A DNA stretch of 36,947 bases, from positions 1-36,947 of the forward strand of contig UQZU01000021.1 of assembly GCA_900545665.1 (NCBI GenBank), read 5' to 3'. A model generated the notes under the pieces. That model searched no databases. It was not told where the DNA came from and saw only the letters and a list, made by a program, of their open reading frames with translations. This document shows positions 1 to 8,152 of the stretch, in pieces. Every line of letters starts with the position of its first letter. Position 1 is the first letter of the stretch. The position numbers and the translations under genes were made by a program. This DNA comes from an uncultured Collinsella sp. (lineage in GTDB: Bacteria > Actinomycetota > Coriobacteriia > Coriobacteriales > Coriobacteriaceae).

Positions 1-26
1 ACCGAGCCGTACGCTTGAACTGAGAA

Positions 27-55
27 GGGGGAGGCCTCGCGGCCTCCCCCTTTTT
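27..55 (+). terminator. Intrinsic terminator of an upstream unit
   Basis: A perfect 10-bp GC-rich stem (27-36 pairing with 41-50) with a TCGC tetraloop is followed by five T residues. It ends a plus-strand unit whose gene lies outside the window. Nothing recognisable is left of that gene in the first 26 bases. Confidence 0.85.
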
Positions 56-119
56 GCGTTTATGGGGCGTAAATGACTCAATTACTCCAGACGATCTTAT
101 CGTTTTTGGTATTGAGCCT

Positions 120-587
120 TTATTTAAAGAAGATAAATCGAATAACAAGGGCAACTGCTGTGGCCGCAATGATCAAAAGCAGGATTGCCAGTCGATGTTG
201 CTTGCGTCGTTTACTTGATGAAACGAAGATTGATTTTCCCTGTTTTGGCGTTTCGAGATAGCGAGCCGAATGCGTCAAGGTTTGCTTTGGTCGAGGACCT
301 CTTTGTCGATGAGTGGCGGATGCTTTCATCGGTTCATCACTAGCTGCGCTGTTTTTAGATAATGGTGCGTCTTTCAGATATACAGGGTCTCCCGAGGCGA
401 CGCCCATATGCTTACGTCCCGTCTGGGCATCCTCGAGCGTTTGATATCGATTTCTCGTAACATACTCGGGCTCTAGATCATTAATGGGCTCTTGCGAGAT
501 GTGGGGGCGATGGAACCGTGGCGGCTGCGTGGAAGTATCTTCCCCCTGCGTCGGCATAAACATATTGTTCTGGTTTTGGTCGTCCAT
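120..587 (-). CDS. Hypothetical tail-anchored membrane protein, 155 aa
   Basis: I do not recognise this family. The protein is hydrophilic and low-complexity (rich in Q, N, P, S, K and R) for about 125 residues. It then has a basic stretch (SSSKRRKQHR) and one strongly hydrophobic helix at about 131-152, and it ends four residues later. That is the layout of a C-tail-anchored protein with a large cytoplasmic, probably disordered domain. The ATG at 587 is preceded on the minus strand by a TAAAGGG ribosome binding site at good spacing. The gene is less GC-rich than its neighbours, which fits weak constraint or recent acquisition. It is divergent from the Hsp20 gene. Function unknown; existence is supported by the ribosome binding site and the coherent membrane anchor. 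Confidence 0.65.
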   Translation of the reverse strand: MDDQNQNNMFMPTQGEDTSTQPPRFHRPHISQEPINDLEPEYVTRNRYQTLEDAQTGRKHMGVASGDPVYLKDAPLSKNSAASDEPMKASATHRQRGPRPKQTLTHSARYLETPKQGKSIFVSSSKRRKQHRLAILLLIIAATAVALVIRFIFFK

Positions 588-732
588 GATGCCCTTTAGC
601 TCGTTACCAACAACGTGTACGCGCTCATTGTAAGCCCCTTGTTATTTGTAGCTGTGGACATACTCGTTATTTAAGCCCTGGTTCAAAGAACCTTAACCTT
701 CCCTAAACCTGAGTCATACGCACTTAGATATG

Positions 733-764
733 CTTATAGTATTGGACTCAAAAAACCTTATAGT
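733..764 (+). promoter_or_regulatory. Direct repeat CTTATAGT x2 upstream of hsp20
   Basis: The octamer CTTATAGT occurs at 733-740 and 757-764, a 24-bp period, in the AT-rich region before the Hsp20 gene. A further inverted repeat, GGTTC-AAA-GAACC, lies at 680-692. These may be promoter or stress-regulator sites. I could not fit a clean -35/-10 pair, nor a full HAIR (HspR) or CIRCE (HrcA) element. Confidence 0.25.
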
Positions 765-864
765 CGATGTATATATGAGCTCCGGATGGGAATATATAAG
801 AGCGTCAAAAGAAGTCCCAGTCACCTAGAAGATGACTCGGCAGTCTCATAAAGGAGTGGTAAAC

Positions 865-1296
865 ATGGCAAGCATGGTTCCTTATCGTTCGGTTTTTGGC
901 GTTCGTCCCTCTGCAAGCTCACTGTTCGATCTGTTTGATGATATGAGTGACCTGGCGAACGGCTCGATTGCCTCTAAGGCGTTCCCCGTTGACGTTGAGG
1001 ATAAGGGCGATGGCTATGAGGTCAAGGCTTATCTGACCGGTGTTGCCAAGGACGATATCGATGTCGAGCTTAATGAGGGCCGTCTGTCCATTAGCGTGAA
1101 TGTCGAGGAAGACGAGGAGAACGAGGGCAAGAACTTCCTGCAGAAGGAGTTCAGCTCGTACAGCGCGACGCGTGGCGTGTATCTTAAGGACGCTTCGAGC
1201 GAGGGCCTCTCGGCTAAGTACGCTGACGGCATCCTGACCGTTACGGTTCCCAAGATCGTCGAGAAGAAGAACGTTACGAAGATCTCCATCGACTAA
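865..1296 (+). CDS. Hsp20 / alpha-crystallin small heat-shock protein, 143 aa
   Basis: This is an ATP-independent holdase that binds unfolding proteins in the cytoplasm and hands them to ATP-dependent chaperones. The N-terminal arm (about 1-38) includes SSLFDLFDDM. The alpha-crystallin domain spans about 39-132 and ends with the family signature GILTVTVPK at 122-130. A C-terminal I-S-I at 140-142 matches the I-X-I motif used for oligomer assembly. I chose the ATG at 865 because AAGGAG at 851-856 sits 8 nt before it; the ATG at 832 has no such site and would add 11 residues unlike the family. The gene stands alone with its own terminator. Length is normal for bacterial Hsp20. Confidence 0.93.
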   Translation: MASMVPYRSVFGVRPSASSLFDLFDDMSDLANGSIASKAFPVDVEDKGDGYEVKAYLTGVAKDDIDVELNEGRLSISVNVEEDEENEGKNFLQKEFSSYSATRGVYLKDASSEGLSAKYADGILTVTVPKIVEKKNVTKISID

Positions 1297-1330
1297 CTTC
1301 GTTGGTGTTCTGCGCTATTAAAAGATAACA

Positions 1331-1363
1331 AAAGGGGCTGGGAAGCGATTCCCGGCCCCTTTT
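1331..1363. terminator. Bidirectional terminator between hsp20 and the MBL hydrolase
   Basis: An 11-bp stem (1334-1344 with 1349-1359, one G-T wobble) with a GCGA loop is flanked by AAA on the left and TTTT on the right. It can stop transcription of the plus-strand hsp20 and of the converging minus-strand gene that ends at 1379. Confidence 0.85.
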
Positions 1364-1378
1364 GCTGTCTAGAGCAGT

Positions 1379-2188
1379 CTATTGAATGGTTGCTGGCCGA
1401 TACTGGCTTGCGGGGCGTATCGAGAGTTTTCGCGATCCTTGGAGAAGGGTGGCGGAGCTGCCGAGCTCGTCATCTAGGGTTGCGGCTAGAGCTTTGGCAT
1501 AGCTTTTGACGGTAAGGCTCGGACGATTGTTGTCTTGGCTGATATGCATGGCAATGAGCTGTTCGGTGCGATCGGTAACAAGCTCGCGTGCGGCTTCGGC
1601 TGCCTGATCGTTGGAGAGATGCCCTTTTGTAGATAGGATGCGCTCCTGCAGAAAGCGGGGATATTCTCCCTCGCGCAGCATAGTCACATCGTGGTTGCTT
1701 TCGAGCGCGAGGACTCGACAATCTTTGAGGGTGTTCATGGTTTGGCTCGATAGCTCTCCGGTGTCGGTGGCAAAGCCGATGGAATCATCGGGGGCGTCGA
1801 ATCGATAGCCGACTGGATTGATGACATCGTGTGATGTTGAGTAGGTTTGCACGTGGATGCCGGTGATGGATAGGGTGTCACCGGGATCGAATTCCTCGAC
1901 AGGCAGATGCGAAAGATTTTCTTTGCTCGAAAGTGTGCCCCTGCTGGCAAAGAGGGGACCGTGCCAGTGCTTGCACCAAACATCGAGGCCCTTGATGTGA
2001 TCGCTATGCTCATGAGTAATGAGAAGAGCCGAGACGTTGTCTGTCGAGAGTCCCAGTTCTGCCATGCGCTTTAATGTCTCGCGGCGAGAAAGACCGTCGT
2101 CAATCATGATGAGCCCTCGGGGGCCTTCGATGAGTGCGCAGTTGCCTTTTGAGCCGCTGCCAAGGATATGAAGGTGCAGACGAGACAT
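1379..2188 (-). CDS. Metallo-beta-lactamase-fold hydrolase, WalJ/YycJ-like, 269 aa
   Basis: The protein has the MBL fold: an N-terminal ILGSGSKGNC strand-loop typical of the YycJ/WalJ branch, then the zinc motif THEHSDH at 58-64 (HxHxDH). Later metal-ligand candidates are TSHD, DTGE and the SKGHLSNDQA stretch. In Firmicutes walJ belongs to the walRK region and the protein is thought to be a nuclease-like phosphodiesterase; here it stands apart from any two-component system, so the partner context is lost. The start at 2188 gives MSRLHLHILG. Starting at 2269 would add 27 unconserved residues and run into the tilS start. The ribosome binding site is weak (GGAA). The gene is divergent from tilS with 48 nt between starts. 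Confidence 0.85.
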   Translation of the reverse strand: MSRLHLHILGSGSKGNCALIEGPRGLIMIDDGLSRRETLKRMAELGLSTDNVSALLITHEHSDHIKGLDVWCKHWHGPLFASRGTLSSKENLSHLPVEEFDPGDTLSITGIHVQTYSTSHDVINPVGYRFDAPDDSIGFATDTGELSSQTMNTLKDCRVLALESNHDVTMLREGEYPRFLQERILSTKGHLSNDQAAEAARELVTDRTEQLIAMHISQDNNRPSLTVKSYAKALAATLDDELGSSATLLQGSRKLSIRPASQYRPATIQ

Positions 2189-2236
2189 AAGATTCCAAAG
2201 GATACAATGGGTGCGAACGAATAGAGGAGGAAGCAA

Positions 2237-3778
2237 ATGCCAACGGTATCTCAGCATTATGGACACCATGCTGCGTTGTGGGCCGATGATAAAGCCCTGG
2301 CAACGCGGCGGACGGCTGCCCCCGTGGTGCTCATGGTATCAGGTGGTGCGGACTCAACGGCTTTGCTCCTTATGGCGTGCACATCAAAGTTGGATATTCT
2401 GGATGGGCGTGGTGTGGCCCCCATCGCGCGTGAGCGACTGCACGTGCTGCACGTGAACCATCATCTGCGCGGCGAGGCATCCGATGGCGACGAGGCCTTC
2501 GTGCGTGAGCTCTGCGCGCAATATGGTCTACCACTGTGTGTTGAGCACGCCTATTTTGATGATGAATCGGGCAATATCGAGGCGGCTGCCCGCGAGGTGC
2601 GCTATGCCGCGGCGCGGAGGTATGTTCGCGAGCTCTGCGCCCAGACGGGGGCACCGCGAACGGCGGCTCGTATCTGCACCGCGCACACGTCTTCGGATCG
2701 CGCGGAAACGTTTTTGATGAACGCGATTAAGGGTTCGGGGCCCGCTGGTCTATCGAGCATTCCTCGCCGGAGAAATATCGTGGTGCGTCCCTTGCTCGAC
2801 CTGACTCATGATGAGCTCGTGGGCTATCTGCAGGTGCATGGCCAGCCTTGGCGAGAGGACGAGAGTAACGAGGACGTGTCGTACTTGCGTAACTACGTGC
2901 GCCATCGGGTGATGCCGGTGGTGGCGCAGCGCAACGCGAGCGTCTGTAAGACGATTGGCGCCGCCTGCGAGATCCTAGGCGATGAGGACGCCTTTCTTTC
3001 CCAGCTTTCCGCACAGGCGTTTCGAAGTTGCCTGCGTAAGGAGGCGGCGGGTGCACTGGTCCTTGACGCCCGCCGACTGGCCGCGGCCGAGGTGGTGATT
3101 GCCCGGCGCATGGTGCGACTGGCAATTAAGCGTATCGACCCCGACGCTCGTCCGGAGATGCGGCATGTGGAGCGCGTGCTTGCCTGTGTCGCCGAAGGCT
3201 CGGGTTCGGTCACGCTGCCGGCGGGAATCGATGCACGCGTGGAGTTTGGCATGCTGTCATTCAAGGCCCCGGCGGCGCGCGAGGGGTTAGTTGCCGATTG
3301 GGTCACCATTCCCGGTCGATTGCCGCTGGGGGCGGGCCGCATCCTGGTGGCAGAGCCGATGGCTGTGGAGCCGGGGTGTGATATTGTGCGCCGTGCCCGC
3401 GAACTCGCGGGTGCCGGAGGGGTGACCGCTATGGTGGATGCCGCGATGCTGGGCTTTGCCGATCGCGATAGCGAACGGATGCTCGCCGGCTCGCGCGGGG
3501 AGATACCCGCCGAGGCGCGTTTGGCGCGTCTGTGGGTAGACGGTCCCGCGCCGGGGGATGTGATGTGTCCGTTGGGCATGAGTGGGCGAAGTAAGAAGGT
3601 ATCCGACCTGCTCAACGAGGCTCGTATTCCCGTTTCTGAGCGCGCAGGCGTTCCTGTGGTGAGAACGGCTCCGGGAGGTGCCGTGGTATGGGTCGCAGGC
3701 GTTCGCACGGACGAGCGTTTTAAATGTACGGCCGCAACGCGCGTGGCGTATCTGCTTCGTGTGGTCGATGCGGAATAG
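2237..3778 (+). CDS. tilS: tRNA(Ile)-lysidine synthase TilS, 513 aa
   Basis: TilS attaches lysine to C34 of the CAU-anticodon tRNA(Ile), using ATP, so that the tRNA reads AUA as isoleucine. The PP-loop motif SGGADS is at 35-40. Downstream family motifs include HTSSDRAETFLMNAIKGSGP and the region around DESNEDVSYLRNYVRHRV, which contacts tRNA. The C-terminal third matches the TilS C-terminal domain, including GDVMCPLGMSGRSKKVSDLL. Length is normal for the long form of the family. GAGGAGG at 2224-2230 sets the ATG. The following gene is hpt, the common bacterial order tilS-hpt-ftsH. There is a 147-nt gap before hpt. Confidence 0.95.
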   Translation: MPTVSQHYGHHAALWADDKALATRRTAAPVVLMVSGGADSTALLLMACTSKLDILDGRGVAPIARERLHVLHVNHHLRGEASDGDEAFVRELCAQYGLPLCVEHAYFDDESGNIEAAAREVRYAAARRYVRELCAQTGAPRTAARICTAHTSSDRAETFLMNAIKGSGPAGLSSIPRRRNIVVRPLLDLTHDELVGYLQVHGQPWREDESNEDVSYLRNYVRHRVMPVVAQRNASVCKTIGAACEILGDEDAFLSQLSAQAFRSCLRKEAAGALVLDARRLAAAEVVIARRMVRLAIKRIDPDARPEMRHVERVLACVAEGSGSVTLPAGIDARVEFGMLSFKAPAAREGLVADWVTIPGRLPLGAGRILVAEPMAVEPGCDIVRRARELAGAGGVTAMVDAAMLGFADRDSERMLAGSRGEIPAEARLARLWVDGPAPGDVMCPLGMSGRSKKVSDLLNEARIPVSERAGVPVVRTAPGGAVVWVAGVRTDERFKCTAATRVAYLLRVVDAE

Positions 3779-3863
3779 CGTCCCACGCCAGCTATTCTGT
3801 GCGACGTTGACGGTATTCCCGCGCTGATGGCGTATGGGCTGGAAAATATATCCCGTGCGCTGC

Positions 3864-3869
3864 TAGAAT
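3864..3869 (+). promoter_or_regulatory. Possible -10 box for hpt-ftsH
   Basis: TAGAAT lies 56 nt upstream of the hpt start in the 147-nt gap after tilS. No convincing -35 sits 16-18 nt upstream, so this internal promoter is tentative. Confidence 0.25.
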
Positions 3870-3925
3870 GTGAAGTTCGCGTCCATACGGCGGTGTGTGG
3901 GCGATAAGCACAAGAAAGGGTTGTC

Positions 3926-4474
3926 ATGGCTTCTCAACATCCGGATATCGAGAAGGTTCTGTTTACGCAGGAGGATATCGACGGTATCGTCTCTCGCCTA
4001 GGCGAGCAGATTACTCGCGACTACGCGGGTAAGGATCTGGTGCTGATTGCGGTCCTGCGCGGCGCCGTGGTCTTTATGGGCGACCTGATGCGCAAAATCG
4101 AGCTGCCGACCAATATCGATTTCATGGCTGTTTCGAGCTATGGCGACGGTGTGAAGTCTTCGGGCATCGTGCGTATCATTAAGGACCTGGATATCGACAT
4201 CCGCGGTCGCGACGTGCTGATCGTCGAGGACATTCTGGACTCGGGCCTGACGCTCAAGTATCTGATGAAGAACCTCGAGAGCCGCAAGCCCGCTTCTCTG
4301 GAGGTCGCCGCCTTCCTGTGGAAGGACGTTGAGGACCGCACCTCGGCCATCACGCCCAAGTATGTTGGAACCCATTGCCCCGATGCCTTTGTGGTGGGCT
4401 ACGGCCTCGACTATGCCGAGCGCTATCGTAACCTTCCGTATCTGGGCATTTTGAAACCGGAGGTTTATTCGTAA
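3926..4474 (+). CDS. hpt: Hypoxanthine phosphoribosyltransferase, 182 aa
   Basis: The enzyme salvages hypoxanthine (and usually guanine) to the nucleoside monophosphate with PRPP. The PRPP-binding signature LIVEDILDSGLTL is at about 98-110, and the LIAVLRGAVVFMGDLMR loop and YGLDYAERYRNLPYLG near the C-terminus are typical of the family. AAAGGG precedes the ATG. The stop codon (TAA, 4472-4474) is one base before the ftsH ATG, so the two genes are co-transcribed and probably translationally coupled. Length is normal. Confidence 0.95.
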   Translation: MASQHPDIEKVLFTQEDIDGIVSRLGEQITRDYAGKDLVLIAVLRGAVVFMGDLMRKIELPTNIDFMAVSSYGDGVKSSGIVRIIKDLDIDIRGRDVLIVEDILDSGLTLKYLMKNLESRKPASLEVAAFLWKDVEDRTSAITPKYVGTHCPDAFVVGYGLDYAERYRNLPYLGILKPEVYS

Positions 4475-4475
4475 G

Positions 4476-6614
4476 ATGCCCGACGACCGTAACGATAACA
4501 ATTCCCAGACTCCCCGGGAGCCTAAGATCCCGGGGATGCCCGGAGGCAAGAAGCCCACGCGTACGGGCTGGCTGTATTTTATTTTGGCTTGCGCGCTTCT
4601 GGGCTACGCCTTCTTTAACATGGGCTCCGGCTTTGCCAATTCCAGCAATACCGTAAAGCTCGCGACGAGCGAGATGGTCAACGCCATTAAGCAGGATCGC
4701 GTCGAAGATTTGACCTATACGGTTCAAGACGGAAGCGTGGCGGGCCATTACTGGAAGACAAAAAAGGACAAGGGCGATACGAGCGAGCTCAAGAGCTTCT
4801 CCTCGACCTATGTCGGCTCCGATTCGCTTGCCGAGCTTATGGCGGAGCATCCCGATACCAAGTACATCGTCAACACCAACGATCCCGATTTTTGGGGCGA
4901 CCTGGCGATGAGCGTGCTTCCGACAATCGCCCTGATCGCTATCATGTTCTACTTTATGCGCCAGATGATGGGCGCCAACAACAGGAACATGCAGTTTGGC
5001 AAGACTAACGCCAAGACCAACGAGGCCACGCGCCCCAAGGTCAAGTTTGAAGACGTTGCCGGCGTGGACGAGGCAGTCGAGGAGCTCGAGGAGATTCGTG
5101 ACTTTTTGAGCGATCCGGATCGCTATCGCAAACTGGGCGCCAAGATCCCGCGTGGCGTGTTGCTGGTGGGCCCTCCGGGCACCGGTAAAACGCTGCTGGC
5201 CAAGGCTGTTGCCGGCGAGGCGGGCGTGCCGTTCTTTAGCATCTCGGGTTCCGATTTTGTCGAGATGTTCGTGGGTGTCGGCGCCAGCCGCGTGCGTGAC
5301 CTCTTTAAGGAGGCCAAGTCCCAGGCCCCGTCGATCATCTTCATCGATGAGATCGATGCCGTGGGACGTCAGCGCGGAGCTGGCTTGGGCGGCGGTCATG
5401 ACGAGCGCGAGCAGACGCTCAACCAGCTGCTGGTCGAGATGGACGGTTTTGAGGAGAGCGAGTCGGTCATCCTGATCGCTGCGACCAACCGTCCTGACAT
5501 CCTGGATCCGGCATTGCTGCGTCCCGGTCGTTTTGACCGTCAGGTTACGGTCGACCGTCCGGACGTGAAGGACCGCGAGCAGATCTTGCGCGTGCATGCC
5601 GAGAACAAGCCGATGGACGAGGACGTGAAGTTTGAGAAGCTCGCCCAGATGACCGTTGGCTTCACCGGCGCCGATCTGGCAAATCTGCTCAATGAGTCTG
5701 CGCTGCTGGCTGCCCGCCGCCATCGTTCCGTGATTTCGATGGACGAGGTCGAGGAATCGATGGAGCGCGTGATTGCCGGACCGCAACGCAAGGGTCGTGT
5801 GATGACCGAAGCCGAGCGCACCACGATTGCCTACCATGAGAGCGGCCATGCCCTGGTGGGTCACATCTTGGAGCACTCCGATCCGGTTCATAAGATTTCG
5901 ATTGTCAGCCGCGGCCAGGCTCTGGGCTACACACTGCAGCTTCCGCAGGAGGATCACTTCCTCAAGACCAAGAACGAGATGCTCGACGAGCTCGCCGTGT
6001 TCTTGGGCGGTCGCGTTGCCGAGGAACTCATGTGCGACGACATCACGTCGGGCGCGAGCAACGATCTAGAGCGCGCGACCAAGATGGCGCGCGAGATGGT
6101 CACACGCCTGGGCATGAGCGAGGAGCTTGGAACGCAGGTGTTTGGTGAGGCGCAGCATCAGGTATTCCTGGGCCGCGACTATGCCGATCATCAGGACTAC
6201 TCTGAGGAGACGGCGCGTCGCATCGACATTGAGGTCCAGCGCATTATGCGTGAGGCCCATCGTCGTGCGGTCGAGATCCTGGATGCCCGTCGCGATCAGC
6301 TCGACCTGATGGCCAAGGTGCTGCTTGAGCGCGAGACCGTCGAGGGCGATGCCGTGAATGCCCTGCTCGATAACGAGTGGGACGCCTACCTTGAGCGCGA
6401 GGGCGATATCCTGGCGGCCAAGGAAGAGCGCAACGCCAAGGCGGCCGGCATGCCGACCAAGAAGCGTGCGCCTCGCATGAGCGAGGAGGAACTTGCGGCC
6501 GATGCCGCGGCATTTGCGCAGGCAGCCATGCAGGAGGATGCCGAAGCCACATCCGATGATGCCGGCGATGACCGTGCCGTCAATGCCGGTGCCGACACCG
6601 ACGACGACAAATAG
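4476..6614 (+). CDS. ftsH: ATP-dependent zinc metalloprotease FtsH, 712 aa
   Basis: FtsH is a membrane-anchored hexameric AAA+ protease that degrades misfolded membrane proteins and unstable regulators. Two membrane helices flank an extracytoplasmic domain: about 31-50 (GWLYFILACALLGYAFF) and about 145-162 (SVLPTIALIAIMFYFM). The AAA+ module has Walker A GPPGTGKT at 232-239, Walker B IIFIDEID and the second region of homology ending LLRPGRFDRQ. The protease motif HESGH is at 454-458, with SNDLERAT downstream supplying the third zinc ligand. The C-terminal tail after about 640 is Ala/Asp/Glu-rich and probably disordered. The GGAGG site for this start lies inside the end of hpt. Confidence 0.97.
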   Translation: MPDDRNDNNSQTPREPKIPGMPGGKKPTRTGWLYFILACALLGYAFFNMGSGFANSSNTVKLATSEMVNAIKQDRVEDLTYTVQDGSVAGHYWKTKKDKGDTSELKSFSSTYVGSDSLAELMAEHPDTKYIVNTNDPDFWGDLAMSVLPTIALIAIMFYFMRQMMGANNRNMQFGKTNAKTNEATRPKVKFEDVAGVDEAVEELEEIRDFLSDPDRYRKLGAKIPRGVLLVGPPGTGKTLLAKAVAGEAGVPFFSISGSDFVEMFVGVGASRVRDLFKEAKSQAPSIIFIDEIDAVGRQRGAGLGGGHDEREQTLNQLLVEMDGFEESESVILIAATNRPDILDPALLRPGRFDRQVTVDRPDVKDREQILRVHAENKPMDEDVKFEKLAQMTVGFTGADLANLLNESALLAARRHRSVISMDEVEESMERVIAGPQRKGRVMTEAERTTIAYHESGHALVGHILEHSDPVHKISIVSRGQALGYTLQLPQEDHFLKTKNEMLDELAVFLGGRVAEELMCDDITSGASNDLERATKMAREMVTRLGMSEELGTQVFGEAQHQVFLGRDYADHQDYSEETARRIDIEVQRIMREAHRRAVEILDARRDQLDLMAKVLLERETVEGDAVNALLDNEWDAYLEREGDILAAKEERNAKAAGMPTKKRAPRMSEEELAADAAAFAQAAMQEDAEATSDDAGDDRAVNAGADTDDDK

Positions 6615-6625
6615 TCTTTGTGGCG

Positions 6626-6660
6626 AAAGCCTCCGCGGGGAAACCTGCGGAGGCTTTTCT
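6626..6660 (+). terminator. Terminator of tilS-hpt-ftsH
   Basis: The stem AAGCCTCCGC (6627-6636) pairs with GCGGAGGCTT (6647-6656) around a 10-nt loop and leads into TTTTCTTTT. It closes the ftsH unit. Confidence 0.85.
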
Positions 6661-6683
6661 TTTGAGCGATATGGGGCCGTCTG

Positions 6684-6741
6684 TTGATTGGGGACAGACT
6701 TAAATGAGCGTTTTCACGCATTTAAGTCTGTCCCCAATCAA
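6684..6741. repeat. Perfect 23-bp inverted repeat with GGGGACAG core
   Basis: Positions 6684-6706 are the exact reverse complement of 6719-6741, separated by 12 nt. The arms contain TTGATTGGGGACAGACTTAA. The element sits between the ftsH terminator and the aminotransferase promoter and has no T-tract, so it is not a normal terminator. It shares its GGGACAG core with the elements at 20815, 22996 and 32709. It looks like a REP-type element; function unknown. Confidence 0.9.
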
Positions 6742-6772
6742 CATTGCTGCGGCGCTTTTCCCGACTAAAGCG

Positions 6773-6778
6773 TACAAT
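6773..6778 (+). promoter_or_regulatory. Probable -10 box (TACAAT) of the aminotransferase gene
   Basis: TACAAT 25 nt before the start codon, preceded directly by CTTTTCCCGACTAAAG (6755-6770), a weak 12/16 match to the palindrome at 10683-10698. The same TACAAT hexamer precedes three other genes in the window (8110, 20997, 34523). No good -35 is visible. Confidence 0.45.
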
Positions 6779-6785
6779 AGCGCCT

Positions 6786-6806
6786 ATGCGAAAGGGGAAC
6801 AGATGA
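6786..6806 (+). other. Possible 6-codon leader ORF overlapping the aminotransferase start
   Basis: ATG-CGA-AAG-GGG-AAC-AGA-TGA encodes MRKGNR. The ATG lies 7 nt after the TACAAT box, near the expected transcription start, and the TGA overlaps the aminotransferase ATG as ATGA. The aminotransferase ribosome binding site lies inside it. Translation is unproven; the same layout recurs upstream of ilvE. Confidence 0.2.
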
Positions 6807-7993
6807 TCAACGAAACTATGTATGCTCGCGGTGCAGAGAGCTCCATTATCCGCGAGATTTTTAGCTATGGCCTTGAGCGCAAGGCGCAAATCGGCGCGGA
6901 AAACGTGTTCGATTTCTCGCTGGGCAACCCGAGCGTTCCGGCACCCGCTGCCGTCGCGGAGTCCATCAAAAAGGCGCTTGAACTGCCCAGTGACCAGCTG
7001 CACGGCTACACTCCCGCACCGGGCCTACCGCAGTGCCGTACCGCCGTTGCTGAGTCGCTCAACCGTCGCTTCGGTACGAGCTATGAGGGCAAGGACGTCT
7101 TTATGACGGTGGGCGCCGCGGCTTCGCTCACCTGTACGCTCAATGCCGTTACGAATCCGGGCGACGAGGTTATTGTTATCGCCCCGTACTTTCCGGAGTA
7201 TCGCGTTTGGATTGAGAAGGCCGGCTGTACGTGTGTCGAGGCGCTTGCCAACGAGGACACATTCCAGCTGAGCGTGGACAACGTGCTCAAGGCGATCAGC
7301 GATAAGACGGCGGCCGTCATTATCGACTCGCCCAACAACCCGACCGGTGCCGTGTATACGCGCGATACGCTGACGCGACTGGCCAATATCTTGCGCGAGG
7401 TCAACGCCAAGCGCGATCCCGAGAACCCGATCATGCTTATCTCGGATGAGCCGTATCGCGAGATTGTCTATGGCGCCGAGGTGCCTTGGGTGCCTTCTAT
7501 CTACGAGCACACCATCGTGTGCTACTCGTATTCCAAGTCGCTTTCGCTGCCGGGCGAGCGCGTGGGGTGGATCCTGGTTCCCAATACGAATCCTCAGGCA
7601 GCGCGTCTGATGCCGGCTGTTGCGGGTGCTGCCCGTACGCTGGGCTTCGTGTGCGCACCGGCGCTCTTCCAGCGCGTGATTATCGATTGCATCGATGAGC
7701 CGAGTGACGTTGAGGCCTATGCACGCAACCGCACGGCGCTTACCGGTGCATTGGCGGAGTACGGCTACACGTATGTTGAGCCGGATGGCGCGTTCTACCT
7801 ATGGGTGAAAGCGCTGGAGCCCGATGCGAACGCCTTCTGCGAGCGCGCGAAGAAGTACGAACTGCTCGCGGTGCCTTCGGATAGCTTTGGCATGCCGGGC
7901 TGGTTCCGCCTTGGCTACTGTGTGAGCTACGAGACTATCGTCAACTCACTGCCCGCCTGGAAGCAGCTGGCTGACGAGTATCGTCAAAAGTAA
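6803..7993 (+). CDS. PLP-dependent class I/II aminotransferase, 396 aa
   Basis: This fold-type I aminotransferase moves an amino group between an amino acid and a 2-oxo acid in the cytoplasm. Visible motifs are FSLGNPSVPAP near the N-terminus, SPNNPTGAVY, LISDEPYREIVY and the PLP-lysine segment SYSKSLSLPGERVGW with K245 as the Schiff-base lysine. The substrate cannot be read from the sequence; aspartate, aromatic or alanine types are all possible. The ATG at 6803 has AAAGGGG at 6792-6797. An earlier in-frame ATG at 6704 lies inside the inverted repeat and is rejected. The gene appears monocistronic, followed by a hairpin at 8022-8052. Confidence 0.92.
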   Translation: MINETMYARGAESSIIREIFSYGLERKAQIGAENVFDFSLGNPSVPAPAAVAESIKKALELPSDQLHGYTPAPGLPQCRTAVAESLNRRFGTSYEGKDVFMTVGAAASLTCTLNAVTNPGDEVIVIAPYFPEYRVWIEKAGCTCVEALANEDTFQLSVDNVLKAISDKTAAVIIDSPNNPTGAVYTRDTLTRLANILREVNAKRDPENPIMLISDEPYREIVYGAEVPWVPSIYEHTIVCYSYSKSLSLPGERVGWILVPNTNPQAARLMPAVAGAARTLGFVCAPALFQRVIIDCIDEPSDVEAYARNRTALTGALAEYGYTYVEPDGAFYLWVKALEPDANAFCERAKKYELLAVPSDSFGMPGWFRLGYCVSYETIVNSLPAWKQLADEYRQK

Positions 7994-8021
7994 AGCGCTC
8001 TGCTTACAATGTTTTACGTGA

Positions 8022-8052
8022 AACGGGGTTTGGTTTTAAACCGGACCCCGTT
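8022..8052 (+). terminator. Hairpin after the aminotransferase gene
   Basis: AACGGGGT (8022-8029) pairs with ACCCCGTT (8045-8052), and inside it GGTTT pairs with AAACC. No T-tract follows, so it may be a weak terminator or an mRNA 3'-end stabiliser. Confidence 0.45.
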
Positions 8053-8109
8053 GTCATGGACGTTGTGTCGTTGGGATGGAGCGGTTTTACGACCATCGAA
8101 TGCTATGCG

Positions 8110-8115
8110 TACAAT
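8110..8115 (+). promoter_or_regulatory. Probable -10 box (TACAAT) of the PHP gene
   Basis: TACAAT 37 nt before the start codon of the PHP-domain gene. A poor -35 candidate (TTACGA, 8087-8092) lies 17 nt upstream. Confidence 0.4.
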
Positions 8116-8152
8116 GAATATACGCGACGGCCATACCGGATAAGGAGACCCG

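Noticed and set aside
680..765. HAIR (HspR) or CIRCE (HrcA) operator before hsp20
   Set aside because: Only isolated half-sites (CTGAGT, ACTCA) are present and their spacing does not fit either consensus.
2893..3927. 344-codon open frame opposite tilS
   Set aside because: Ser/Arg/Thr/Pro-rich antisense translation of a conserved gene.
4350..5957. 535-codon open frame opposite hpt and ftsH
   Set aside because: It overlaps the AAA+ core of ftsH in antisense, has no ribosome binding site and no family resemblance.
6704..6802. Longer N-terminus for the aminotransferase
   Set aside because: The start at 6704 lies in the inverted repeat without a ribosome binding site and upstream of the -10 box; 6803 has AAAGGGG.
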